A stretch of 64,000 bases of DNA from NCBI RefSeq assembly GCF_964019385.1, contig NC_088643.1:2506755-2570754 (forward strand), given 5' to 3'. The notes under the pieces were generated by a model. The model searched no databases. It saw only the letters and a program-made list of their open reading frames with translations, and was not told the DNA's origin. Below are positions 51,306 through 61,738 of the stretch, piece after piece (positions within the stretch are counted from its first letter, which is position 1; the number at the start of each line of letters is the position of its first letter). A program made the translations under genes and the position numbers. The DNA comes from Sycon ciliatum. Its lineage: Eukaryota; Porifera; Calcarea; Leucosolenida; Sycettidae.

Positions 51306-52140
51306 TTGGTCATTCACAACGCTGTCACATCCAAACCAGCTAGTCGCAAGCCCGCGCTGGGCACAACAGTACGAAAGAGTGGTTTTGCCTTCGGCGATGA
51401 TTTTTTAGGAATGGATATAATAGTAATAGCGCGAGCTCCAGTGTGGGAGCAAACCCATTCCTAAAAATGTTTCTTGTATTAGTTTTAGATCTAATAACGT
51501 TCACCTCGTTGTACCATAAATATCTTTCATTTGTTGTCCAACTATCATTGTGATGAAAATTTCTGATGATAATCACAAGAAAACGACGTTCAAATTTTAA
51601 CATATTGTTCAATTGTTCGTGGTATGAGTGCGCTCATTTTACTTTCGTCAATATTAGGTTTCTTGTCTCCACGCCGACTTTTTAATTATTATTATAAAAA
51701 TTACTATTCATGAAGTTGGTTGCTCCAACAAGGAGTACACACTTCTTGCCGAACTTGACACTTGACTGACTCCCGACTGCCATCCGGAGCACACGAGGAG
51801 CACGTCGCACCTTCCGCTCGGCAAAACTGAAAGAAAGCACCACTCCCTGCTCAATACACAGTGTTTCGGGGAATTCACCCCTCATCAGTTGAGCTTGAGT
51901 AGGCTGAGGAAGATTGTGCCTGAAAAGCACCACTTATATACTGCTCTCCAGGCCAAACCATCACCAGGGATACAAACTTACAGAGACGCTTTGTTTCCAG
52001 CGCGACAAACACCTCGAGCCAGTATAGCTATTCACAACGCTGTCACCTCCAACAACTAGTCGCATGTCTGCGTGAGGGACAACAATACGAACTTAGAAGT
52101 TGCGACTTCGGCGGTAATAGTCTAAGTTCGTAAAATTACT
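51306..52140. repeat. Mosaic of foldback-related modules and hairpins
   Basis: Module X (attcacaacgctgtcac..., ending near tacgaa and ttcggcg) occurs at 51312-51400 and 52029-52115; its end is also the leader of the foldback at 13280. Module Y (cttgacacttgactgactc, then gactgccatcc and gcacacgag) occurs at 51756-51845 and in the foldback arm at 13365. Hairpins: ttaggaatgg/ccattcctaa (51405-51464), whose loop shares gcgcgagctcc with the foldback arm, and tacgaacttaga/tctaagttcgta (52086-52132). No coding sequence. Confidence 0.6.
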
Positions 52141-52149
52141 ATTGGCTCA

Positions 52150-52545
52150 ACATCCGAGTTATTTAGAAACTGGCTGACTTAACGAAACCTCTACACTATT
52201 ACTGTTCTGCTAGTATCAACAGCATAATTATTACTCCTGGGTTCTTCTAGCTGAATAGTTCAGTTGCCACTAGGGAAACTGACCGGTTTCGGACAATGTG
52301 AATGCACAAGTTGGCAGTTACTTACAGACTCCTCAAACCTTTCATATTGTGAAACACATCTTTGGGTAACTCTCTGATTTTATTATTGGACAAGTCTCTG
52401 CAGGTTGTAGTAAAGCAGAAACCGGAAAAACAAGGTGACAAAATGGAAGATTTAGAAGGTTGCAAGTAACAGCTAAAACAAGTCACCAAGCAGATTATGA
52501 TCGGAGGAATTAAACAGGCCGCAATCGGAACAGAACGATCTTAGA
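52150..52545 (+). repeat. Dispersed repeat RA, copy 6
   Basis: Colinear with copies 4 and 5 (gttcagttgccactaggg, ggcagttacttacagact, ctctgattttattattgg, gtctctgcaggttgtag), ending at ggaggaattaaacaggccgc, where a LINE end begins. Confidence 0.75.
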
Positions 52546-52960
52546 GCACCAGCCTATGTTTCTAGCTCCTTCCCGTTTTCTGTCATCTCAGCATGGAACA
52601 GCTTGCCGAGCAAAATTGTAAGGGCTCCATTCAGCTTGAAGCGGCTCCACACCTTCAAAAAAGATATACATAAACACCTCACGCACCAACACTGGCTGAT
52701 GGCTACGGACTTCTACGGATGAACTCTAGATTGTGGCACGTGTCATTTTCCTCGGTTCGGCCATGCTGATGATATTTAGCTTCATTTACCTTTCATTATT
52801 TTTGTATATCGTTTGTTATGATTTCTTGGTTTTCCACCCGGTTTAGTATATATGGTTTGAGTCCTGGTGGTGACAGTCAATTTTTTCTTCAGACTTTTCC
52901 CGTTTGCCTCTTTCCCTCAAACTAGTGAAAATAATAATAATATTAAATAATAATAATTTG
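52546..52960 (+). mobile_element. 5'-truncated LINE 3' end with (AAT)n tail
   Basis: A short frame (PFSVISAWNSLPSKIV, then RLHTFKKDIHKHL, stop near 52722) is the C-terminus of a CR1/Jockey-type ORF2. The 3' UTR ends cccgtttgcctctttccctc, aaactag and (AAT)n. That last block also follows the SINE at 62503. Confidence 0.7.
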
Positions 52961-52973
52961 GAAAGGATTGGGA

Positions 52974-53129
52974 GAACTTCAAATTCAAAGTATCAGTCGG
53001 GGAAGTGAACTGCCTGAAAAGAGAAAAAAAAACGCCAGACCCACCAGGACTCGAACCTGGGACCCTGCTTGTCATGAGCAATGCTCTAACCACTGAGCTA
53101 TGGGACCAGGCTAAACCTAGAAGGCGCTG
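52974..53129 (-). mobile_element. tRNA-derived SINE, copy A
   Basis: On the minus strand: a 5' extension, a tRNA-like head (53037-53107) with pol III box A (TAGCTCAGTGGTTAGAGC) and box B (GGTTCGAGTCC), and a ~60-base body (ggcgtttttttttctctttt, caggcagttcacttcccc). Copies at 62253 and 62503. The head folds as a cloverleaf except that the acceptor stem is imperfect, so I treat it as a SINE and not a tRNA gene. Confidence 0.8.
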
Positions 53130-53235
53130 GGACGTGGAGAGTCGACGCCAGAGGGGTCGCTGCCCTCCTCGGGGGTGTCCTCCCCGTCGGCGCTGGCTGC
53201 GGCGACCCGGGCACGATAATAATAATATTATAGCT

Positions 53236-54297
53236 ATGCCGCCATGCTGCACGTGCGGAAAGGCCTCGACCTGTTCAGGCTGCAAATGCGCCAAAGCTGG
53301 ACGTCAATGTACTAACTGCTCCGCCAATCGCCATGGAACGTGTCGTAACTCCTGTCGCTCAGCGTCGTCACAGACGGCCGGCAGCGCTGCTGCCGCCTCT
53401 CATCTGGCTTTCTCTTCATCGTGCCCAGTACCCTCCGCCGTGAATACTCGAAATTCAAGAACTCGAAATTCGAATGTTCAAGGAGAATCTCAAATATCGG
53501 CCTCCTCTTCCTGCCACGATGGTCGCGGAAACCCTTCTACCACGTCCTCACAACCCAGCGGTGCTGCCGCGGAGACGTCTGTTTCATCCTCATGCCCCAC
53601 TGCGGCTTCTGGCTCAGGCACTCAAACTCCCCAGGTTCGAAACTCCCAAGAGAATTCTCAGCCGCCTTCCGGTACGCACAGCACTGGGGATGCGCACGCC
53701 CTGGACTACTCTGCCATTTCATCCCAGGACATTGACCTGCTTGCGAACTTGGACGCCTCTCAGCCACCTGATCGACTTCCTGACGCTGCACCAGCCCTAA
53801 ACTGCCAGCCGTTCACCTGGGCTTCCGTCCCATCATCGCAGTTTGAGCAAACCCTGGAGCACGCGAGAGAAGTTGTCGTCAACTGGCGTCGCAACATTTT
53901 TGCAATACCATCTGGAAAAGCAGGCTGTGCGTTCGTGGAGGAGCAGGCTCGTCTCCTGCAACTCCTGTCCCCTGACACACCTCAGGAACGCATTGCTCTG
54001 AAAGCTGCTATGGTGTTTCCGCCGCTTCTCCTGCAGAAACCTTTCCGGACATCAAAGGCTGCTGATCATGTCCGCTGCTTGCAGCGTCGACTCCAACTAT
54101 GGAAAGATGGTGATATCACTTCCCTGCTCCACGAGGGTCGGCAGATCCAAGACCACCTACCATCTGGTCCTCTCCAGCGGTCTGATGACGCAGCGGTGAA
54201 AGGCTTTACCCGTCTCATGCTCGCGGGCAAAGTGAAAGCAGCAATTCGTTGCCTGCACACCTCAGGCAGGGGGGGGCGTCCTTCCCTTGCAGGCTGA
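53236..54297 (+). pseudogene. RLE LINE ORF, N-terminal part with CXC cysteine domain
   Basis: From ATG 53236 the first ~40 residues form a Cys-rich module (CCTCGKASTCSGCKCAKAGR, then QCTNCSANRHGTCRN), which resembles the CXC/tesmin-type DNA-binding motif. A long Ser/Thr/Pro-rich linker follows, then a helical pre-RT region (ALDYSAISSQDIDLLANLD; later VRCLQRRLQLWKDGDI and GKVKAAIRCLHTSGRGG). At a run of eight G (54270-54277) the frame shifts and the protein continues in the frame starting near 54287. The intact form would be a single ORF. The G-run difference may be a true mutation or a homopolymer length error. Confidence 0.75.
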
Positions 54298-56728
54298 CTG
54301 CGGTGGTGGCCAGTCCACCATAGATATTCTGAAAGCCAAACACCCATCACCGGACTTGGATGGCCCCTCATCCGATGTACTGCTACAGGGTCCGTGCCGC
54401 CCAACGCATCCCGTGCTGTTCGAACCGGTGAATGCTGCATTTGTCCGGGCTACCTCCCTTTCCCTGTCTGGTGCGGCAGGGGTGTCTGGGCTGGATGCAG
54501 ATGCCTGGCGGAGGATGTGTTGTTCATTTGGAAGATCTTCCACGGGCCTATGCAACGCTGTAGCCATGCTGACGAAGCGCCTCGCCACCTCTCCTCTCGA
54601 CTCGGGTGCTTTGGCGCCGCTGCTGGCTGGGAGGCTTGTGCCCCTGGATAAGAATCCTGGTGTGCGCCCGATCGGCATTGGGGAGACCCTCCGTCGCCTC
54701 ATTGCCAAGGTGGTCCTCCGCATCACGCGTCAGGACATTGTTGAGGCCGCGGGGGCACTTCAAACCTGTGCTGGGCAGGAGGGTGGGGCGGAGGCCGCTG
54801 CACATGCCCTATGTCGCCACTTTGACAGCAGCAACACAGAGGGAGCACTCCTGGTCGATGCTACCAACGCGTTCAACTCCCTGAACCGTGCAGCTATGCT
54901 CCACAACATCCACCTACTATGTCCATCAATAGCAACAATTTCGAAAAACTTTTACCGCAGCACAGTACCTCTCCACGTCAGCGGTACGGTCATCTGGTCT
55001 GCTGAAGGCACCACGCAAGGCTGCCCACTAGCCATGCCCCTCTACACTATTGCCATTACGCCACTCGTCACTACCCTCGCCACCGCCCTTATGGACGACT
55101 CTCCAGCTGGCACGGTGCATGACCGCGAATCGCCTGAGAGACCAGCCGGCGTCGGTGCGTCCGCTGCTCGACCGGACGCCTCGACCATCCAGCTATGGTA
55201 TGCCGATGACGCGGGAGCCGCTGGCCTGCTGCGGCGCCTTCGCACTTGGTGGGACCAGATCTGTCAACTTGGCCCAGCATTCGGCTACTATCCAAACGCT
55301 GCCAAGACTTGGCTGGTTGTCAAGCCCAAGCATCTCGATGCTGCCAACGCTGCATTCGCCGACACCGATGTCCACATCACCACGGAGGGCCGCCCCTACC
55401 TGGGTGCTCCTCTGGGCTCGGAAGCCTTCAAGACAACATTTTGCAATGCTCGAGTGGAGGCTTGGGCATCTGAGATGCGTGAGCTGGCGAACGTGGCCGA
55501 GGCCGAGCCCCAAGCCGTGTATGCCGCACTGGTCTTTGGGTACCGTCACCGCTGGACATTCCTGATGCGCGTGTCGAGCTGTGCACCAGACGTCTTCGAG
55601 CCTCTCGAGTCCTCTCTTCGCTCCGTCTTGTTGCCAGCTCTATTGGGTGTGCCAGTCGTCCCTGCCCCTCTACGCAGCCTTCTTGCTCTGCCTGTGCGTC
55701 ATGGTGGCCTTGCAGTGCTCAATCCAGTTGAGGCTGCCCCGCAACAGCGGACAGCATCTCTGTCCATCACGAGCAGTCTCCAGCAACTTATCGCGGACCA
55801 GTCCTCCCTCTACAGCGTGGACCCAGCAGCCATTTGCGCCGCCAAGGCTGCTGCCAAGCAAGCCCAGTCTGTGACAACCAAGACCGTCCTGCAGACAGCT
55901 GGTCCAGAGGCCCTACCACCAATGCTTCTGGAGCACCTCCAGGCCAAGGGAACAGGTGCATGGCTGACCTGTCTTCCTGTTCGCGAGCATGGATACTCCC
56001 TCGACCGGCGGTCCTTCGTTGATGCCCTATGCATTCGGTATGGCCTCACCATCCACGGTTCACCTACCGAGTGTCCATGCGGCCGGCCGTTCACCATCGA
56101 CCACGCAATGATCTGCAAGTTGGGCGGCTATCCCATCCACCGGCACAACCATGTCCGCAACTACCTGGGCCAACTTCTTTCTCAAGTGTCTGAGGATGTG
56201 CAGCTGGAGCCACCGCTGCAACCTCTACCGACGGTCCGCACGTTTGACCATGGTCCTGCCCTGCTCACTGCGGACGACGCCAGACCGGACATCAAGGCCA
56301 GGGGGTTTTGGTCGGTACAGACTGATGCATTTTTTGATGTAAGGGTGTTCTATCCCAACGCACAGTCGTACCGATCTCGCCCGCTGGCTGAGGTGTTCCA
56401 ATGGCACGAGCGTCAGAAGCAGTCGGCATACGGTGCCCGGATCCGGGAAGTTGAGCACGCGTCGTTCACCCCGATCGTCCTGTCTTCCGCTGGTGCCCTG
56501 GCGAAGGAGGCCACCCGGTTCCTGAAGCTGCTCGGAACGAAGCTCTCCACCAAGCTCTCGCAGCCTTATCCCCTCGTGATGGGAAAGCTGCGGACGGACC
56601 TGGCTTTCAGCCTTGTCCGCGACTCCGTCCTGATGGTTCGTGGGAGTCGCCGTGCATTCCGTGCACCTGGTCTGGCGGCGGATGTGGATGCTGTTTCTGT
56701 GGAGGCCCGCATTCCCGCCACTACGTGA
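54278..56728 (+). pseudogene. RLE LINE ORF, reverse transcriptase and restriction-like endonuclease
   Basis: This part follows the frame break at the G run. RT motifs: RLVPLDKNPGVRPIGIGETL (~54640), LLVDATNAFNSLNR (~54850), GTTQGCPLAMPLY (~55010) and catalytic WYADDAG (~55195). Near the C-terminus are a CCHC finger (CPCGRPFTIDHAMICKLGG, ~56072), RHNHVRNYL and RPDIKARGF... FFDVRVF (~56278), the P-D...D arrangement of restriction-like endonucleases in R2/NeSL-type LINEs. That nuclease nicks the target. Apart from the frame break the ORF is open to TGA at 56728, so catalytic residues are kept. It is not inserted in rDNA here. The clade is uncertain. Confidence 0.8.
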
Positions 56729-57128
56729 CGCTAAGTCCTCCTGGGGTTTGCCGCTCTCCGGTCCTCTTTCATCCCGTTCTCCCCTCTTTTTGGGGGATTC
56801 TTTGTACTTCGTCTTTCTTGTTTTTCTTGTTCCTTTGTTTTTTGTAGGACAGATTTTTGGTGTACTGATTTCGGTCGTTGTTGTGTCTGACTCTATTCCC
56901 AATATCTAATTCTGTGGTTGGTTTTCCAACTCATTGGGTTTTGTAGTTTCCATCATGAGTTTGATTCCATCGTGAGTTTGATTCCATCGTGAGTTTTGAT
57001 TCTATTTGCTATTTTTCGTTCCATTTTTGAGCTCATATTTTATTTTCCTGATTTCTTCTCCAGTGTATGTTGTATTGCATTTTAATACATTGTGTTAATT
57101 TTTGCCCGTAAAAGAGGCTTCCACTTCA

Positions 57129-57166
<38 letters not shown>
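56729..57166 (+). other. RLE LINE 3' UTR with (AAT)n tail
   Basis: T-rich sequence with no ORF and short duplications (tccatcgtgagtttgatt), ending in (AAT)13 or so. Confidence 0.7.
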
Positions 57167-57459
57167 GGCCAAACTAAAGAAGGTGTGTGGTTCGACTAAC
57201 ATGGACATTTTTTTTACGGGCGGGCGGGCGGATTTTTTTTTTTTTTAATATATTTTTTAGTACATGTAAATACACTGTACTGCCTTTAGACACCCAGTAC
57301 ATCGGCATTATTACGCAGTGTTATGCCATACATGTTGTATAAAAGGTCTAAACTTTTTGAATTTTTCGAGTGCGGATGCAGTTTTAGGAGCTCCGCTCCT
57401 ATCAGCCTTTCCGAGTCTGTAACTGTAACCTACAGGAGCTGTGACTTCTACTGCGGACT
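57167..57459 (+). other. Spacer and 5' UTR of the next LINE
   Basis: It holds a T-run with (GGGC)n at ~57216-57230 and an AT-rich part. The LINE 5' UTR probably starts near 57350-57370 (gagtgcggatgcag). The exact 5' end is not determined, as no clear target duplication matches the 3' flank. Confidence 0.45.
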
Positions 57460-58590
57460 ATGGCCACCAATGAGCATGTCGACCTGGCCCTTCTGACGTT
57501 CGACTGTCTACAAAACCTGGCCACCCGGACTGGCATCCCGAAAGCGGACTCCTTCTCACGGCCCGACCTGGTGGGAGCGCTCCGGAAGGAGGGGATTGGG
57601 TCCCACCCCATCCTGGAAGGTATGACCGGTATAGGACATGTCACGACTGCTTTGGCCGCATTGTCCTCGACAATAATGGGCCTGAATAAAGAAATAGTGG
57701 CAATTAGGGTGGGAAGAGATGATGAAATTGCTTCCTTGAAGCTTGAAATTCAACAGCTGAGGCGGGAAATGGCTGACCTGCGAGATACTAGCGTACACAC
57801 ACAGCACGCCATGCCACACCAGTACAGCGACGTAGTACTAGGAACCGCCACACAAACTGCAAGTGCACGTGCGAGGCTCAGCACCACAACGGGCAGGTCT
57901 GTACAAACGTACGGTACACACGCCGCCAGTGGCAGCCTGCCAGGAGAAACGCGTGTGCAACAACCCAACACTACTACAAGTCGTAGTTCCAGCCCCGCAG
58001 CAGGCGTGCATGCATCCCGTAGGTCCAGCACTACTACAAGTCGTAGCTCCAGCCCCGCAGCAGGCCTGGATGCATCCCGTAGGTCCACCGATACTGAACA
58101 ACAAGTACATGAATGGCAGGAACACCAGGGCAGACGCACTCGAGCCGCCCAGAGACAAAGGCACGCGGCAGATACTAGTAGTCAGTCCCAGCTAGCTCAA
58201 AGCATAACAAGGCGGGTGGAAACATCCCGCTACACCAAGCCGGCTCGTGATAGCGAGCCGGCAGTAGACCTCACGGCATCACCCCGGGCCAAACGCAAAG
58301 TGTTTTACGTTGGCAACGTGCAGCCACACTGCTCCGCATCATCAATTGCTGAATGGTGCTCTGCCCGAGGAGTGCAGATTCAGGAAGGTGTCATATTTGC
58401 ATCCAAGCACTTCAGAACTGCCTACGCACGGGTGACCGTCGAGGCAGCTGATGAGAACACAGTCGGTGACAAAGGGTTCTGGCCGGATGCTCTTTCGCAC
58501 ACGGTTAGGCCCTGGCGTTTTGCCGCGGACAGTTTTGACACCAGCAATGCCAACCAGGCAAACAACGTCCTCTCCTCAGGCTCAGCATGA
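57460..58590 (+). CDS. LINE ORF1 protein (376 aa)
   Basis: RNA-binding partner of the element. Residues ~1-50 are a compact N-terminal segment; ~70-110 is a clear heptad helix (LNKEIVAIRVGRDDEIASLK, then LEIQQLRREMADLRD), likely trimerising or dimerising. A Ser/Thr/Arg-rich middle contains an almost exact 20-residue duplication (TTTSRSSSPAAG repeated at 57970 and 58030). The C-terminal ~80 residues begin RKVFYVGNVQPHCSASSIAEW and resemble an RRM-like fold, as in the ORF1 at 861. The stop overlaps the ORF2 start as ATGATGG, which suggests stop-restart translation. ATG at 57460 is the first in frame after the leader. Confidence 0.8.
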   Translation: MATNEHVDLALLTFDCLQNLATRTGIPKADSFSRPDLVGALRKEGIGSHPILEGMTGIGHVTTALAALSSTIMGLNKEIVAIRVGRDDEIASLKLEIQQLRREMADLRDTSVHTQHAMPHQYSDVVLGTATQTASARARLSTTTGRSVQTYGTHAASGSLPGETRVQQPNTTTSRSSSPAAGVHASRRSSTTTSRSSSPAAGLDASRRSTDTEQQVHEWQEHQGRRTRAAQRQRHAADTSSQSQLAQSITRRVETSRYTKPARDSEPAVDLTASPRAKRKVFYVGNVQPHCSASSIAEWCSARGVQIQEGVIFASKHFRTAYARVTVEAADENTVGDKGFWPDALSHTVRPWRFAADSFDTSNANQANNVLSSGSA

Positions 58591-61550
58591 TGGCGCGACC
58601 ACAGCTGAATCCACTGGCTCGGCCCTACTTCCCCCCTTGCCAGGGTAAACTGACCTTGCTTTCCGTAAATTGCCGCTCAATCGTTAACAAATCTGCCGAA
58701 CTGTCTGTCATTGCTGATTTCAACAAACCTGATGTCATCTGTCTAAATGAAACATGGCTAAATCCAAGCATAGCGCTCACCATCTCCGGTTATACCACAT
58801 TTCGTCGCGACCGACCACCTCATGATAACAAATCCGGTACGGCAACCAGAGGATATGGTGGAGTTGCGATTCTTGTCTGGCAAAATCGCTTCGGAAGAGT
58901 CCAAGTTCGCGACGACCTTGCTCGTCCGACCTGTGAATCCGTATGGGTTGAGCTTCACCCAATCTTAGGCTCCCCGACACCCATCCTCGTCTGCTGTACC
59001 TACCGTCCGCCCTCAGTCAAAACCACGGAAATAGACCACTTCTGTGATATGCTAGCTAGTGCTTTGGTAACCGTTCCCATGTCATCGTACCATGTCATAA
59101 TGGCTGGGGACTTCAACAGTAAGCACAAACGGTGGTGCCCATCGGATTTAACGTGTCCTGCTGGGGCGGCACTTTTTCGCACCCTTACCTGCTTCGGTTT
59201 GGATCAGCTGGTGCAGAGTCCAACGCACACAACATCTTCCGGAACACAGTCATGTCTAGACCTTGTCTTCACGAACCAACCCCTGCTGGCAACGGACGTT
59301 CACACAGCTTGCGCTCTTGGCTCCTCGGACCATCTCATGGTTTCATGCCAGTTCGCCGTCTCATTGCCCTCGGATCCAGACCTGCCACTTCCTTCTCGCA
59401 AACCGTTCCCATATCGCTTCCGTCGAGTTCCCTCTCAGTGCTGGGACTCTATGAACGCTGATTTCTCCTGCCACGACTGGTCGTTTCTGCAACCAGAAGG
59501 CTCTCCAACTGTTGACGCCGCGGTAGATCACTTTGCAGCCGTCCTTGAACGAGGGTTCCAACAGCACCTCTCTAACTTTGCTATCGGCTACAACAACCGG
59601 AAACATTCCAACCCAACATCCTCGACATCTAGTCCCCCATGGGTGACACGGTCCCTCGTATCTGAAGTGAAGCGCAAGCGTGATCTTTTCAGCATCTACA
59701 AGAAATTCCCAACGCCGGTTAACCGGGAGGCTTACCGAGTTCAACGCAACTTCGTCAAGCACCTTTCTCGTACCTCACACCGCTCCTTTCTAAACTCTCT
59801 TTCTGCAACACTCTCCTCCCCCGATCGCCCATCACTCCACCAATTCATTCGCAACCAGTGCCGCGGGACCTCCCGCGCGCCAATCCAGTACCTGACGGAC
59901 TCCCATGGCAACCGCCAGCACGATGTGAAGGCGATTGCAGACACACTGAACAAGCAGTTTGTTTCATCCGGCATTCCGGAAGATCCGAATTGGGTCATTC
60001 CATCGCTGTCCCCAGCCCCTGAACTTAGCGCACCACTCACACGCGTCGTTACCACGACTGCTACCGTCTGTAAGCACCTCAAACTCCTGAAGAATTGTAA
60101 GTCCCCTGGCGAAGATGGCATACCCAATGAGGTTCTCAAATGGCTTGCGCCATCTCTGTCCTATCCCTTGTGCCTGCTCTTTAACATGTCATATCGTACA
60201 GGAGTATTTCCGTCCGTCTGGAAATCTGCTGTTATCGTCCCGATCTATAAGAAAGGCCAACGCTCTCAGGCTGGCAACTACAGACCAATCTCTCTCCTTC
60301 CCGCTGTGTCCAAGGTCTGTGAACGTATTTTCTTTGAGTCTCTGTACTGCCACGTCACCCCAGCGCTTTCACCATCTCAATCCGGTTTCTGCCGTGGAGA
60401 CTCCACAACTTTCCAACTAACACGTCTAGTACAAGACATCTACACCCAGCGGAACCTCAGGCGGCATGTTGGCATCGTGTTCTTTGACCTAGCGAAAGCT
60501 TTCGACACCGTCTGGCATCGTGGTCTGCTTGCAAAGCTAGAGTCCGTCTTCTTGGTACACGGTCCAGCCCTGCAATGGCTCTCATCCTATCTTTCCTGCC
60601 GCCACCAGACTGTCAGAGTATCTACCTCCCTATCAGACCCATTACTAGTCGTGTCTGGGGTACCCCAGGGGTCCATACTTGGGCCGCTCCTATTTCTACT
60701 GTACGTTAATGACTTGCCAGCCCTTGTACCAAATGTAAGTCTTTTTGCTGACGACACTGCTCTGATGTGCTCCGACAGCTCGGCAGACAACCTCACGGCC
60801 TCCATGCAGTCCGGGGTCAACGCTACAGTAACATGGATGGAAACCTGGAAACTGAAGCCTAACCTCGCCAAAACCGAGGCCATGTTCTTCTCTCCCTCGC
60901 CCCCCACTCAACTTCTGTATTTTCCTGGTCTAAATAGTACACCTATTAAAGTTGTTAACGAGCACAAGCACCTGGGCGTTATTCTCGACCGCCAACTCTC
61001 CTGGTCTCCACAAGTCCAGTCTGTGTGCAAGCGTGCGAGTGCGTCCTTAGGTATGCTACAACCCCACTGCCAACACTTGAATGATAACTGCAGAAAATTG
61101 TTCTTTAAGTCGTACATTTTGCCTATATTTGACTATTGCGATATAGCTTGGTGCGGGTTGTCTCAGACTTTACTCCACAGACTGGAGGTACATCAACGCT
61201 TGCTTCTGAAAATTCTGTTTCGAAAAGACCAAACATTTGCCTCCCTTTGTCTTTATAAACTTGCTTCCACGCACCCTCTTCTTGCCCGGCATCAGCAGCA
61301 TCTTTGTATCCTTGTGCAAAAAATCTTCCTAGCCCAAGTCCCGAAACATATTGCCAAGTACAACTGGTTTGTTACCACTAGACCAACACGCAATGCCTTA
61401 TCACTGCCCCGAGCTAGTTCCTCTCTGTTTTTGAAATCCCCTTTCTTCTCAGCATACTCCCTTTGGTCTAACCTGCCTACTAGCATTAAGACATGCCAGG
61501 ATATCAGGAAATTCACAGTCCAGCTTTCCACACTGTCTCATCCGAAGTGA
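58587..61550 (+). CDS. LINE ORF2: APE endonuclease and reverse transcriptase (987 aa)
   Basis: Endonuclease plus RT for target-primed reverse transcription. Endonuclease motifs: LSVNCRSIVNK (~58660), LNETWLN (~58742), IMAGDFNSKHKRW (~59098) and GSSDHLMVS (~59320), covering the metal- and phosphate-binding residues of APE nucleases. RT motifs: AGNYRPISLLPAVSKVCE (~60270), VFFDLAKAFDTVWHRGLLAK (~60480), SGVPQGSILGPLLF (~60655) and catalytic LFADDTAL (~60740). A C-terminal region with HLGVILDRQLSW and SLWSNLPTSIKTCQDIRKF follows. The size is typical of Jockey/CR1-group ORF2. The ATG at 58587 overlaps the ORF1 stop by four bases. No defect seen. Confidence 0.9.
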   Translation: MMARPQLNPLARPYFPPCQGKLTLLSVNCRSIVNKSAELSVIADFNKPDVICLNETWLNPSIALTISGYTTFRRDRPPHDNKSGTATRGYGGVAILVWQNRFGRVQVRDDLARPTCESVWVELHPILGSPTPILVCCTYRPPSVKTTEIDHFCDMLASALVTVPMSSYHVIMAGDFNSKHKRWCPSDLTCPAGAALFRTLTCFGLDQLVQSPTHTTSSGTQSCLDLVFTNQPLLATDVHTACALGSSDHLMVSCQFAVSLPSDPDLPLPSRKPFPYRFRRVPSQCWDSMNADFSCHDWSFLQPEGSPTVDAAVDHFAAVLERGFQQHLSNFAIGYNNRKHSNPTSSTSSPPWVTRSLVSEVKRKRDLFSIYKKFPTPVNREAYRVQRNFVKHLSRTSHRSFLNSLSATLSSPDRPSLHQFIRNQCRGTSRAPIQYLTDSHGNRQHDVKAIADTLNKQFVSSGIPEDPNWVIPSLSPAPELSAPLTRVVTTTATVCKHLKLLKNCKSPGEDGIPNEVLKWLAPSLSYPLCLLFNMSYRTGVFPSVWKSAVIVPIYKKGQRSQAGNYRPISLLPAVSKVCERIFFESLYCHVTPALSPSQSGFCRGDSTTFQLTRLVQDIYTQRNLRRHVGIVFFDLAKAFDTVWHRGLLAKLESVFLVHGPALQWLSSYLSCRHQTVRVSTSLSDPLLVVSGVPQGSILGPLLFLLYVNDLPALVPNVSLFADDTALMCSDSSADNLTASMQSGVNATVTWMETWKLKPNLAKTEAMFFSPSPPTQLLYFPGLNSTPIKVVNEHKHLGVILDRQLSWSPQVQSVCKRASASLGMLQPHCQHLNDNCRKLFFKSYILPIFDYCDIAWCGLSQTLLHRLEVHQRLLLKILFRKDQTFASLCLYKLASTHPLLARHQQHLCILVQKIFLAQVPKHIAKYNWFVTTRPTRNALSLPRASSSLFLKSPFFSAYSLWSNLPTSIKTCQDIRKFTVQLSTLSHPK

Positions 61551-61738
61551 TCCCATGTATTATTAATGTGCCTCCCTTTCTTTTTCTCTCCCTATCTCCT
61601 TTCCCTCTCTGACAGCATCTTTCTTTTTTTTCCCTTTTAGCTTGCCGTGGTTGGCTATCACCTGACCTCTCATGTTTATTGGCAGTCTTCGGACGGGCCA
61701 GGAGATGTTGAATAAATAAATAAATAAATAAATAAATA
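61551..61738 (+). other. LINE 3' UTR and (AAAT)n tail
   Basis: It contains tagcttgccgtggttggcta and gagatgttgaataaataaat. The shared 3' block links this LINE to the truncated copy at 49045. Confidence 0.75.

Larger units (their letters stand above)
53214..57166 (+). mobile_element. RLE-type LINE with (AAT)n tail
   Basis: A LINE with one (frame-broken) ORF encoding an N-terminal cysteine domain, RT and a restriction-like endonuclease, then a ~400-base 3' UTR and an (AAT)n tail (57128-57166). The 5' side starts at a short gataataataat run, so it may have inserted in an AAT repeat. It is the only LINE here without an APE domain. Confidence 0.8.
57365..61738 (+). mobile_element. LINE with both ORFs open (Jockey-like), (AAAT)n tail
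   Basis: Short 5' UTR, ORF1 57460-58590, ORF2 58587-61550, 3' UTR, and (AAAT)n tail at ~61711-61738. No stop, frameshift or missing catalytic motif was found, so it may be able to retrotranspose. A truncated relative lies at 49045. Confidence 0.85.

Noticed and set aside
51546-51590. Hammerhead-like CTGATGA...GAAA motif
   Set aside because: The bases between CTGATGA and GAAA do not form stem II, and no matching stems I and III are seen.
53037-53107. tRNA gene (anticodon TGA or CAT)
   Set aside because: The cloverleaf is imperfect in the acceptor stem, there is no long variable arm as tRNA-Ser would need, and the same head with the same body occurs three times, so it is a SINE.
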